Shown here: positions 35,849 through 44,408 of the stretch, one piece after another
How positions within the stretch are numbered: the stretch's first letter is position 1
Layout: the number at the start of each line of letters is the position of its first letter
NCBI RefSeq assembly: GCF_000756615.1
Contig: NZ_CP009288.1
Span: 3,720,001 to 3,784,000 of the forward strand
DNA length: 64,000 bases
Reading direction: 5' to 3'
From: Paenibacillus durus
GTDB taxonomy: Bacteria; Bacillota; Bacilli; Paenibacillales; Paenibacillaceae
Made by a program: the position numbers and the translations under genes
Notes under the pieces: model-generated
What the model saw: only the letters and a program-made list of their open reading frames with translations
Told to the model about the DNA's origin: nothing
Database searches by the model: none

Positions 35849-36689
35849 TACCTTCCCCATTTCTCTGCCCAACATTATCCAGCGCCACCCTAATCAGTTC
35901 CTTCTTAATCTCTTCGAGCTGGGTGTCGATCCTTGCGTCCACGCTTCCAAGTGAAGAACGTATCACGCATCCATGGTCCTTCACCGTCGAGTCGGGCAAA
36001 ATCTGAAGTTCAGCCTGCGAATCAATAGCCAATGAAAGTTCTTCGCGTGCCGCGTTAACAAAAGTGAACTGTTTAGGGTTTACGCATAGAGAGATGATCC
36101 CCTGCTCCCTCTTACGGGCCAGGTTTCTCTTGATGAGATCAATTGTAAACGCCGGTTCAACCGTTAACTGCTTCTCCACAATTTTCTCGGCGATATCGCA
36201 GCTCAGTTCAACGAGAAAAGGCTCAGCTTCCTGAATGATCACATCACGCGCTTTATAGGCTTCTAACAAAACGGCTTGAGCCTCTTCCATTACCTTCACT
36301 AGCTTTGCCTTCATTTCTTCTTCAGCCTGCAGCAAACCCTCATTGTAGCCTTGACTATAAGCTTCTGCCTTGACCGCTTCGGTTAGGTGTTCATCCTGCT
36401 CCCTGCGGCTGCGCCACCATTCTTCGGCTTCACTATGCGCTCTCTCAATGATGTGTTCAGCCTCAAGTGAGGCACTCCGCACCTGTTCTTCGGCAAACTC
36501 CTTAGCGTCGCGCAGCATTTGTTTGCATGTCTGCTCGGCCGCCTCGCGAGCGGAATCGCCATGTTGCGTTTCGCTATTTTCCTCTGATTGGGTTTCTTCT
36601 TCGGCTAGACCGGCATGCTGCCGGGCCAGCTCCAATCTCTTGAGTGCTTCAACAGGTACATATTGGGAGTGTTTGATCAACCTAGACAA
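35841..36689 (-). CDS. fliH: Flagellar assembly protein FliH
   Basis: Regulator of FliI with V-ATPase E-subunit-like architecture. An N-terminal segment (SRLIKHSQYVPVEA) is followed by a long Glu/Ala-rich coiled coil and a C-terminal domain. I favour TTG at 36689, 9 bases after GGAGGAG and overlapping the fliG stop; GTG or ATG a few codons upstream would place the start on the ribosome site itself. The product has 282 residues. Confidence 0.9.
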   Translation of the reverse strand: MSRLIKHSQYVPVEALKRLELARQHAGLAEEETQSEENSETQHGDSAREAAEQTCKQMLRDAKEFAEEQVRSASLEAEHIIERAHSEAEEWWRSRREQDEHLTEAVKAEAYSQGYNEGLLQAEEEMKAKLVKVMEEAQAVLLEAYKARDVIIQEAEPFLVELSCDIAEKIVEKQLTVEPAFTIDLIKRNLARKREQGIISLCVNPKQFTFVNAAREELSLAIDSQAELQILPDSTVKDHGCVIRSSLGSVDARIDTQLEEIKKELIRVALDNVGQRNGEGNA

Positions 36690-37698
36690 TAATGTCATCT
36701 CCTCCACCGCGGGCTATGATGATTTCACCTGACTCTTCCAGCCTTCGAATGGTACTCACAATACGGGTTTGAGCTTCCTCTACATCACGAAGCCGCACCG
36801 GGCCCATGTATTCCATTTCTTCCCTGAATGTTTCCGCCATACGTTTGGACATATTCCGGAAAATGACATCGCGGACTTCTTCGCTCGCTACCTTAAGCGC
36901 AAGCTGCAAATCCGCATTCTCGATATCGCGGATAATGCGCTGGATGGAACGGTTGTCCACATTGACGATATCCTCGAATACGAACATCCGCTTCTTGATT
37001 TCTTCCGCCAGTTCAGGATCCTGAATTTCAAGTGAATCCAGGATAGTTCGCTCTGTCCCCCGGTCGACGCCATTCAGTATCTGTACGATCGACTCGATGC
37101 CGCCTGCATTTGTATAATCCTGAGTAACGGTTGCGGACAGCTTTTGCTCCAGAACTTTCTCAATCTGGGAAATGACCTCCGGAGAGGTGCTGTCCATAAC
37201 AGCAATTCTTCTAGCAACCTCAGCCTGCTTCTCTTGCGGCAAAGAAGAAAGAATTGCAGCCGCCTGTTCAAATTGAAGGTACGATAGGACAAGGGCGATG
37301 GTCTGCACATTTTCATTTTGAATAAAGTTCAAAATTTGATTTGGATCAGCCTTCCGCGCAAAATCGAATGGTCTGACCTGAAGCGTCGCCGTAAGCCGGT
37401 TGATAACTTCCAGCGCCTTTTGCTGCCCGAGCGCCTTCTCTAAGATTTCCTTGGCATAGTTGATGCCGCCTTGCGAAATATATTCCTGGGCCAGGCAGAT
37501 TTGATGAAACTCCGATAAGATTAATTCCTTCTCGCCGCTGTCAACCTTGCGGACATTAGCGATCTCCAGCGTAAGCTGCTCAATCTCCTCGTCTCTTAAA
37601 TGCTTGAAAATCTGCGCCGAAACTTCCGGTCCTAATGTAATGAGCAGGATTGCGGCCTTTTGACGGCCGCTAAGCCCCTGCTGTGCCGCCTTTACCAT
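36682..37698 (-). CDS. fliG: Flagellar motor switch protein FliG
   Basis: Rotor protein that receives torque from the stators. Middle and C-terminal armadillo-type domains are clear, with the charged torque helix near REEMEYMGPVRLRDVEEAQTRIV at the C-terminus. I place the start at ATG 37698 (MVKAAQQG), with AGAGGTG ahead; an upstream ATG overlaps the fliF stop. The product has 338 residues, equal to B. subtilis FliG. Confidence 0.97.
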   Translation of the reverse strand: MVKAAQQGLSGRQKAAILLITLGPEVSAQIFKHLRDEEIEQLTLEIANVRKVDSGEKELILSEFHQICLAQEYISQGGINYAKEILEKALGQQKALEVINRLTATLQVRPFDFARKADPNQILNFIQNENVQTIALVLSYLQFEQAAAILSSLPQEKQAEVARRIAVMDSTSPEVISQIEKVLEQKLSATVTQDYTNAGGIESIVQILNGVDRGTERTILDSLEIQDPELAEEIKKRMFVFEDIVNVDNRSIQRIIRDIENADLQLALKVASEEVRDVIFRNMSKRMAETFREEMEYMGPVRLRDVEEAQTRIVSTIRRLEESGEIIIARGGGDDIIV

Positions 37699-37702
37699 TC
37701 GT

Positions 37703-39289
37703 TCACCTCTGTTCATCTGCTAGCCAGGTGCGCAGCAGGTTTACGAACTCTTCCGGCTTTTTCTTAGCCAGGCTTTCCAGCTGCTTACGCACTTGACTCT
37801 CGTTCGTTACGCTGTCCAGGTTAATGGACGGGAATTCGGTCGGCACCTGAAGCGGAATCTCTTCCTCTTCTTCTTCCGTATTATTGCGGCGGCGTCGATA
37901 GATGATGTATCCCGCGCCAGCTCCAACCAGCAGTGCCGCTGCGGCGATCGCCCATATCATCCAGTTTGCAAAGCCGCTAGATGCTTGGGCTGCTGCTTGT
38001 GCACCAAAAGATTGAGAGTAGACCGAAACTTTTTTACTCAAATCAGCGTCAGTATAGGTAATCCCTGAATCGGCAAGGGAAGCTCTGACAATATTGACCA
38101 AAATAAGCCGAATGGCAGCCGAAGTGGCCGGATCCAAAGTTGGTTGCCCATCGGGTGGTTCAACCGCAACATTAATGGTTAAATCTTTTACAGTGTATGG
38201 ACTTGCGATGATGTCTCTCGTGATTCGGTTCACTTCAAAATTTTTGGTCTCGGACGACTCCTCAGATGAAGTGTTTCCAGAATTCGCACTGCTCGGGTAT
38301 CCTTGTACATCTCCAGCCCCGGTTCCCGCTACTCCACCGTCCGTACTGCCTTGTCCAGAGTACGTATTACTAATTATTTGGGAGCTGATTACGATCCCTT
38401 GCATATTTTCAGGGTCTACAGGCTCAACCCGGTTTTCCTTTCGGGTCTCTTTGTCGAAGTTCAGCTTGGAAAAAACAAGCACATCAACTTTATCGGGCCC
38501 AGTTAGCTTGCTGAGAAACGCTTTAACATCCTTTTTCACATCTTCTTCGAATTTCTTCTGAAGGAGGAAGTTTTCTTCAACCTGGCTGGAAACGCCCGCT
38601 TGTCCACCTTTTGCCGTCGGTAAAAGCTCGGTTTCATTATTCGTAATTGTAATGTTATCAATGGGCAGATTGGGCACGGCCGTCTTAACCAGATTGAAAT
38701 AGCCGTCGATGTTGTCCTGAGTGGGTCTAAAGCCCGGTTTAAAGCTCAGTACCACGGATGCCGAAGCCTTCTCCTGGTCATCCTGGGTAGCAAACACGGT
38801 CTCCTTTGGCAGATTGACGAGAACCTTGGCATCCTTAATTCCCTGCATCCTGCGAAGAAGCTGCTCCACTTCCCCGTTAAGAGCGTTGTTGTACTTTACA
38901 TTAAACTCATTGTCTGTCGTTCCGATCATTGATGAGCTCTGGTCAAAAATCTTATAGCCAATTGAGCCGTCCTGAACGATCCCTTGCGATCCAATATCTA
39001 CTTTGGCGCGGGCTGCGTCCGCACTCGGAACGGAAATACTTTTTCCATCTGGACTTAACCTGTAGCTGATGCCCGCAGATTCCAGATAGTTTATTACTCC
39101 GGCGGCATCTGTACTGTCCAAATCCTGAAAAGCCACCTCGTACTCTGTCTTGGTAAGCTGCATCGTCGCTGCGACGATGATGATTATAATGATCAACAGC
39201 GTAGAAAAGAAAAGTATTTTCTGTCTGACGCTGAATCTATTCCAATACTGGGCAAGTTTATCCCTGTACTGGGCGAACCTTTCATTCAC
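37703..39289 (-). CDS. fliF: Flagellar MS-ring protein FliF
   Basis: Forms the membrane MS-ring on which the motor and export gate assemble. Membrane segments lie near residues 25-45 and 445-465. Between them are the ring-building motifs (YEVAFQDLDSTDAAGVINYLESAGISY and the VLVNLPKET region). The C-terminal tail (PTEFPSINLDSVTNESQVRKQLESLAKKKPEEFVNLLRTWL) binds FliG. Its length is 528 residues. Confidence 0.97.
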   Translation of the reverse strand: MNERFAQYRDKLAQYWNRFSVRQKILFFSTLLIIIIIIVAATMQLTKTEYEVAFQDLDSTDAAGVINYLESAGISYRLSPDGKSISVPSADAARAKVDIGSQGIVQDGSIGYKIFDQSSSMIGTTDNEFNVKYNNALNGEVEQLLRRMQGIKDAKVLVNLPKETVFATQDDQEKASASVVLSFKPGFRPTQDNIDGYFNLVKTAVPNLPIDNITITNNETELLPTAKGGQAGVSSQVEENFLLQKKFEEDVKKDVKAFLSKLTGPDKVDVLVFSKLNFDKETRKENRVEPVDPENMQGIVISSQIISNTYSGQGSTDGGVAGTGAGDVQGYPSSANSGNTSSEESSETKNFEVNRITRDIIASPYTVKDLTINVAVEPPDGQPTLDPATSAAIRLILVNIVRASLADSGITYTDADLSKKVSVYSQSFGAQAAAQASSGFANWMIWAIAAAALLVGAGAGYIIYRRRRNNTEEEEEEIPLQVPTEFPSINLDSVTNESQVRKQLESLAKKKPEEFVNLLRTWLADEQR

Positions 39290-39333
39290 AGTGTCACCCC
39301 ATCCGAAACTATGCTAGGATTGTTTAGATCTAA

Positions 39334-39645
39334 TTAGATCTGAGTTCTCATAATTTCCTGGTAAGCTTCAACAGCTCTGTTTCGGACTTGGGCGGTCAAT
39401 TGCAAACTCAGCAGAGCCTGCTGTGAGGAGATCATCGCTTCATCCACATTCACTTCCCCCAGGACAAACTTGTTATTCATATCTTTGGCAGTTTGCTCCT
39501 GAGCAGCCACTTGATTAAGGGCATCCTCAAGATAAGATCCGAAGCTTTTAGTAGTGTCCGAAAGACCGGCCGCAGATTGCGTCTCTGTGGTCTTCATTGC
39601 TAGTGGCTGGATGCTTTGTGCACCAATTGTCAAATTCTGTATCAA
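39334..39645 (-). CDS. fliE: Basal body protein FliE
   Basis: Joins the MS-ring/export gate to the proximal rod. The 103 residues contain the family end NVDEAMISSQQALLSLQLTAQVRNRAVEAYQEIMRTQI. The start is TTG at 39645 after AGGAGGAG. It lies between flgC and fliF, as expected. Confidence 0.95.
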   Translation of the reverse strand: MIQNLTIGAQSIQPLAMKTTETQSAAGLSDTTKSFGSYLEDALNQVAAQEQTAKDMNNKFVLGEVNVDEAMISSQQALLSLQLTAQVRNRAVEAYQEIMRTQI

Positions 39646-39719
39646 GGTTTCTCCTCCTAGAAATCAAACGCTAAAGTATACCAATCCTTACAGTCACGTT
39701 AGAAGATTTGTACTGAAAA

Positions 39720-40166
39720 TTACTTGCCGATTTCAAGTGCTTTGGAGACCATCGCTTTGCTGGCATTGAGCATGGTAACATTCGCTTCATAGGAACGGGA
39801 GGCGGAGATCATATCCACCATCTCTTTCGTTACATCCACATTGGGCATGTATACATACCCATTCTCATCAGCATCGGGATGTGTCGGATTATATACCGGC
39901 TTTAGCGGCGAGGAATCCTCTATAATGGACTTGACACTCACGCCTTCCGTTCCGCCATTCATCTTAGAATGCAGAATATTGGAAAAACTATCGTTCTGTT
40001 TCGACTCCAGCACCACCAGTTTGCGCCGATAAGGCACCGCTTTGCCGTCGACCACCGACGCTCTTGTCGTTTCCGCATTGGCAATATTGGACGAGATTAC
40101 GTCCATTCTTAGCCGTTGTGCGGTTAAGGCAGAGGCGCTGATTCCAAAACTGCTGCCGAAATTCAT
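39720..40166 (-). CDS. flgC: Proximal rod protein FlgC
   Basis: Rod subunit. The N-terminal FGISASALTAQRLRMDVISSNIANAETTR and the C-terminal NVDVTKEMVDMISASRSYEANVTMLNASKAMVSKALEIGK are the paired helical ends typical of rod proteins. It has 148 residues. It is coded just after flgB. Confidence 0.96.
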   Translation of the reverse strand: MNFGSSFGISASALTAQRLRMDVISSNIANAETTRASVVDGKAVPYRRKLVVLESKQNDSFSNILHSKMNGGTEGVSVKSIIEDSSPLKPVYNPTHPDADENGYVYMPNVDVTKEMVDMISASRSYEANVTMLNASKAMVSKALEIGK

Positions 40167-40172
40167 ACCTCA

Positions 40173-40580
40173 TTATCTCCCTTCAGTCGCCGTTCGCATC
40201 ATTGAAATTTGACTGTTCAAAAGTTGAACGTAAGAACTGTACCGGAGCTGGTTCTCGGCACTTAGCGCCATTTCTCGGTCAATGTCGACATTATTGCCGT
40301 TATTGTTCATAGACGTCCTCTTGTCAGTCTGGATGACCGGTGAGGGTACATTGCCTGTCGACCCGAATTGAATATGGCGGGAATCCGTTACTTTCGCTCT
40401 AAGTGAAGATTGAAGTCCTCTTTCCTGCTCACGCAGAAAGCTCTCAAAAGAGACATCGGAGCGCTTGAAATTAGGCGTATCGACATTTGCCACGTTATTA
40501 GCCAGTGCGTTTTGTCGCATATTGGCGGCGTCAACGCCCTTTTGCAACCGCCGGAAACTAAGAGAGTTCAGCAAACCCAT
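40173..40580 (-). CDS. flgB: Proximal rod protein FlgB
   Basis: First gene of the fla/che operon; rod subunit with NMRQNALANNVANVDTPNFKRSDVSFE in the N-terminal part and a C-terminal helix ending near YVQLLNSQISMMRTATEGR. I place the start at ATG 40580 (MGLLNSLS), with GGAAGGGGG ahead; the upstream ORF extension is leader sequence. The product has 135 residues. Confidence 0.96.
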   Translation of the reverse strand: MGLLNSLSFRRLQKGVDAANMRQNALANNVANVDTPNFKRSDVSFESFLREQERGLQSSLRAKVTDSRHIQFGSTGNVPSPVIQTDKRTSMNNNGNNVDIDREMALSAENQLRYSSYVQLLNSQISMMRTATEGR

Positions 40581-40688
40581 AATTTTCCCCCTTCCAAAGC
40601 TATCATAGTGAAAAGAATTCCACAACTCTTCTAAAAATCCTTCCTTTTCGACAACATTTGATTGAAAGATGCTCAATCTCTTACAAAA

Positions 40689-40740
40689 AAACCTAGAAAA
40701 ACGCTCGACATTAAAAGACATAATCGAGGTTTTTTTTGCA
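40689..40740 (-). promoter_or_regulatory. Terminator-like hairpin in the fla/che leader
   Basis: CTCGA (40704-40708) pairs with TCGAG (40724-40728). T-rich runs flank the hairpin on both sides on both strands, and an outer AAC/GTT pairing is possible. In the minus direction it stands after the hslU terminator and about 110 bases before flgB. It may act as an attenuator of the motility operon. The stem is short, so confidence is modest. I see no convincing SigA or SigD promoter in 40740-40815. Confidence 0.35.
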
Positions 40741-40784
40741 TATATTGATTCTCGTAGAATTTGTATAATATTACAATAAGAAAA

Positions 40785-40815
40785 TAGCCCTATCTTTTAA
40801 AATGAGATAGGGCTT
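40785..40815 (-). terminator. Terminator of hslU
   Basis: AGCCCTATCT (40786-40795) and AGATAGGGCT (40805-40814) form a perfect 10-pair stem. In the minus direction it is followed by ATTTTCTTATT. It separates the hslVU transcript from the fla/che operon. The stretch between it and the hslU stop (40815-40958) is AT-rich, and I see no gene in it. Confidence 0.8.
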
Positions 40816-40958
40816 GAATCATTTTTTATCTACTTTTTTCCATTTAATGTCCATAATATCCTTAAACGCTCCATATATTCCTTCAAAATTACTTATTTTG
40901 GGTTTTAATTATTTTTTGACTAATACTTCTTTCCTAGAAACCTGCCATTAATGGGCAA

Positions 40959-42362
40959 TTACAAAATATACTGGCTTAAGTCCCGATCCTGAGCGATACT
41001 TGCCAGCTTCTCACGAACGTATTCGGGTGTGATTACCATTTTCTCGAGTGTAAGCTCAGGAGCCTCGAACGAGAGGTCTTCCAGAAGCTTCTCCAAAATG
41101 GTGTGAAGACGCCGGGCTCCGATATTCTCCATATTTTGATTGACCGTCGCCGCAATTTTCGCAATTTCGTAGATGGCGTCGCTCTGAAACTCCACTTCGA
41201 TATTTTCCGTAGCGAGTAAATTGGAATATTGCTTTGTCAGCGCATTTTCCGGCTCGGTGAGTATGGATACGAAATCTTCAAGGGAAAGGCTGCTCAGTTC
41301 AACGCGAATAGGAAAGCGCCCCTGGAGTTCAGGAATGAGATCGGACGGTTTGGAGACGTGAAAAGCTCCCGCTGCCACGAACAATACATAATCGGTCTTT
41401 ACAGGGCCGTATTTCGTCATCACGGTTGATCCTTCAACGATCGGCAAAATATCCCTTTGCACGCCCTCGCGGGAAACATCGGGACCTCCCCCTTTGCCCT
41501 GGCTCGCCACCTTATCAATCTCGTCGATGAAAATAATGCCCGATTGCTCCGCGCGCGCGACGGATTCCTGGATAACGTCATCCATATCAATCAGCTTGTT
41601 CGCTTCATCCTGAATGAGCACTTTACGCGCCTCACGGACAGGCAGCTTACGCTTCTTGGTCCGTTTCGGCAGCAGACTTCCGAACATCTCCTGCATATTC
41701 ATTCCCATCTGGTCGTTACCCTGACCGGCGAACATATCCAGCATGGTCGGTGCGGTGTCTTCGACATCGATTTCAATGATATCGTCTTCGAGCTGTCCGG
41801 CAAGCAGTTTAAACCGGATTCCCCGGCGGCTTTCATTCAAGGAAGCATCGCCTTCCGAATCATCGGCCTTTGCGTCCTCCTGGCCGCCATTCCCGCCAAA
41901 CAGCATCTCAAACGGGTTGCGTTGGGCTTTATTCTTAGAGGCGGAAGGGGCAAGAATACGCACGATGCGTTCATTAGCCAGTTCTTCCGCACGGTCTTTC
42001 ACTTTTTCGGTACGCTCAAGCTTGACCATTCGGATCGCGGTCTCCACCAGATCGCGAACCATGGACTCCACATCGCGTCCTACATAGCCGACTTCAGTAA
42101 ATTTCGTGGCCTCCACTTTGACGAACGGAGCATTCACCAGCTTGGCAAGACGTCTGGCGATCTCGGTCTTGCCAACACCCGTAGGCCCGATCATCAAGAT
42201 ATTCTTTGGTACGATTTCGTCTCGAAGTTCTTCAGACAGCTGGCTGCGCCGGTAGCGGTTGCGCAAAGCGACAGCCATCGATTTCTTGGCCTGCTTCTGG
42301 CCGACAATATACTTATCCAGCTCGGCTACGATTTGCCGGGGCGTAAGCGATTGATTCGCCAT
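40959..42362 (-). CDS. hslU: HslU/ClpY unfoldase ATPase
   Basis: AAA+ unfoldase partner of HslV. The Walker A motif GPTGVGKT is at residues 59-66, the central I-domain insertion lies around 140-240, and Walker B IIFIDEIDK and the C-terminal helix ending in DRDLSQYIL that docks into HslV are present. It has 467 residues. It is 28 bases after hslV. Confidence 0.97.
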   Translation of the reverse strand: MANQSLTPRQIVAELDKYIVGQKQAKKSMAVALRNRYRRSQLSEELRDEIVPKNILMIGPTGVGKTEIARRLAKLVNAPFVKVEATKFTEVGYVGRDVESMVRDLVETAIRMVKLERTEKVKDRAEELANERIVRILAPSASKNKAQRNPFEMLFGGNGGQEDAKADDSEGDASLNESRRGIRFKLLAGQLEDDIIEIDVEDTAPTMLDMFAGQGNDQMGMNMQEMFGSLLPKRTKKRKLPVREARKVLIQDEANKLIDMDDVIQESVARAEQSGIIFIDEIDKVASQGKGGGPDVSREGVQRDILPIVEGSTVMTKYGPVKTDYVLFVAAGAFHVSKPSDLIPELQGRFPIRVELSSLSLEDFVSILTEPENALTKQYSNLLATENIEVEFQSDAIYEIAKIAATVNQNMENIGARRLHTILEKLLEDLSFEAPELTLEKMVITPEYVREKLASIAQDRDLSQYIL

Positions 42363-42390
42363 CTTGATTCCTCCACCTCTCTGTCAGTCT

Positions 42391-42939
42391 TTAAGCCTGC
42401 AATTGTTCGACGATAATATTCGAATTCGTATATACGCAAATTTCGGAGGCGATCTTAAGCGCTTCCTTGGCGATATCCGCCGCGCTGAGATCCTTGGCAT
42501 GCCGCTTCAGAGCCCGGGCGGAAGCCAGGGCAAAGTTGCCGCCGGAGCCGATCGCCAGCACATCGTCGTCCGGCTCGATAATTTCGCCTCCACCGGAAAT
42601 AAGCAGCATTCCATTCTTATCCATTACAATCATCAGCGCCTCAAGCTTGCGCAGAACACGGTCCTGACGCCAATCCTTGGCCAGTTCTACCGCGGCGCGC
42701 TGCAAATTGCCGTGATGCTCTTCCAGTTTGCCTTCAAATTTCTCAAAGAGGGTGATTGCGTCGGCAACAGATCCGGCGAATCCGGCGACGACCTGCCCTC
42801 TGTACAGCCTCCGCACTTTTTTGGCGGTCGTCTTCATTATGACATTTTCTCCAAAGGTAACCTGCCCGTCGCCTGCAATTGCCGCTTCGCCATTATGCCT
42901 TACGGCGCAAATAGTCGTTGCGTGAAAGCTGGGAATCAT
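42391..42939 (-). CDS. hslV: HslV/ClpQ protease subunit
   Basis: Proteasome-like peptidase of the HslUV complex. The core reads TTICAVRHNGEAAIAGDGQVTFG, with GSGGNFALASARAL further on. The N-terminus is MIPSFHATTI: the residue aligned with the catalytic Thr1 of E. coli HslV is Thr8, so a short propeptide must be removed. B. subtilis ClpQ instead has Ser at position 2, which is Ile here. ATG at 42939 has AAGGAGG ahead, so the start looks certain. The length is 182 residues. Confidence 0.95.
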   Translation of the reverse strand: MIPSFHATTICAVRHNGEAAIAGDGQVTFGENVIMKTTAKKVRRLYRGQVVAGFAGSVADAITLFEKFEGKLEEHHGNLQRAAVELAKDWRQDRVLRKLEALMIVMDKNGMLLISGGGEIIEPDDDVLAIGSGGNFALASARALKRHAKDLSAADIAKEALKIASEICVYTNSNIIVEQLQA

Positions 42940-42974
42940 GCTCTTGCCTCCTTCGATTGTGCTCCGAAAATGCG

Positions 42975-44354
42975 TCAGGTTCTTTGCAGGGTCTCGGAAC
43001 CGATATGATGTGGCAAACCCGTACGGTCTGAGAACCCGGCCAGACTATCCAATGCGCGATGCGCAAGAAGCTCATTCTTCTCCTTTTTGTTTCGGATCTT
43101 CCGTTCAGGCTTCGGTAGAAGGCCGAAGTTGGCGTTCATCGGCTGAAAATGCTTGGAATCGGCAGCCGTAATATAAGCCGGCATGCTTCCAAGAACGGTA
43201 TCTTCCGGAAATACAAGCAGCTCCTCACCAAGAGCAAATCTAGCGGCATTAATGCCGGCTATCATACCCGAGGCCGCAGATTCAACATAGCCTTCCACAC
43301 CTGTCATCTGTCCAGCAAAAAACAGCCGTTCCCTGCCTTTCATCTGATAGGTTGGATGCAGCAGCTTCGGCGAGTTAATGAAGGTATTGCGGTGCATAAC
43401 ACCGTAGCGGACATATTCCGCATTTTCAAGACCTGGGATCAGCGAAAAGACCCGCTTCTGCTCGCCCCATTTCAGGTGTGTTTGAAATCCAACGAGGTTA
43501 TAGAGCGTTCCGGCAGCGTTGTCCTGGCGCAGTTGAACGACGGCATATGGTAGCTTGCCCGTATGGGGATTGACGAGCCCCACCGGCTTCATGGGCCCGA
43601 ACAGCGCCGTCTGCTTGCCGCGTTTCATCATAATCTCGATCGGCATGCAGCCTTCGAAATAGATTTCTTTCTCAAAGTCCTTGAGTGCTGCCGTTTCCGC
43701 AGAAATAAGGGCGTCATAAAATACGTCGAATTCCTCTTCCGTCATCGGGCAGTTAAGATAGGCGGCTTCGCCTTTATCATACCGGGAAGCCAAATACACC
43801 TTGCTCATATCGATTGAATCCTTCTCAACGATCGGAGCCGCCGCGTCGTAAAAGTAAAAATACTCCTCGCCCAGCAGCGCCTTAATCTCGGAAGACAATG
43901 CCGGAGATGTCAACGGTCCGGAAGCGATCACAACAATCCCTTCATCCGGTATATGCGTCAATTCCTCATTTATAACTTCAACAAGCGGATGCCCTTGCAG
44001 CGCTGCCGTAATTTCGCCCGAAAATCCGTCCCGGTCGACGGCAAGCGCGCCTCCCGCCGGTACGGCATGCTTGTCGGCAGAGCCCAGCACCAGGGAGCCA
44101 AGCCGCCGCATCTCCTCTTTGAGTACGCCGACCGCGTTGCCAAGTCCATTCGCGCGCAGCGAGTTGCTGCATACAAGCTCGGCGAATTTATCCGTATGAT
44201 GAGCCGGTGTCTTTACGACAGGCCGCATTTCATATAATTTAACAGGCACTCCCCGCGATGCGAGCTGCCAGGCCGCTTCACTTCCGGCAAGCCCAGCGCC
44301 GATTACCGTAACCGGAGCGGGGCTGCCCGCTGTTTGCTTAGCAGTATCCGTCAA
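42975..44354 (-). CDS. trmFO: tRNA U54 methyltransferase TrmFO
   Basis: Folate- and FAD-dependent enzyme that methylates U54 of tRNA to T. The FAD-binding loop VIGAGLAGSEAAW lies near residues 17-29, and the family stretches TPAHHTDKFAELVCSNSLRAN and FEGCMPIEIMMKRGKQTALFGPMKPVGL are clear. The length is 459 residues. The start is TTG at 44354 with GGAGG 10 bases ahead. No xerC/codV gene follows before hslV. Confidence 0.96.
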   Translation of the reverse strand: MTDTAKQTAGSPAPVTVIGAGLAGSEAAWQLASRGVPVKLYEMRPVVKTPAHHTDKFAELVCSNSLRANGLGNAVGVLKEEMRRLGSLVLGSADKHAVPAGGALAVDRDGFSGEITAALQGHPLVEVINEELTHIPDEGIVVIASGPLTSPALSSEIKALLGEEYFYFYDAAAPIVEKDSIDMSKVYLASRYDKGEAAYLNCPMTEEEFDVFYDALISAETAALKDFEKEIYFEGCMPIEIMMKRGKQTALFGPMKPVGLVNPHTGKLPYAVVQLRQDNAAGTLYNLVGFQTHLKWGEQKRVFSLIPGLENAEYVRYGVMHRNTFINSPKLLHPTYQMKGRERLFFAGQMTGVEGYVESAASGMIAGINAARFALGEELLVFPEDTVLGSMPAYITAADSKHFQPMNANFGLLPKPERKIRNKKEKNELLAHRALDSLAGFSDRTGLPHHIGSETLQRT

Positions 44355-44408
44355 CTGTACACAACCTCCATAAGTCTTTCTAGATGAATTTATTAGTGTT
44401 AAGCTTAT

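Noticed and set aside
41457..42416. Plus-strand open frame of 319 codons opposite hslU
   Set aside because: Shadow of hslU; third-position GC bias opens the opposite strand. No start signal or family features.
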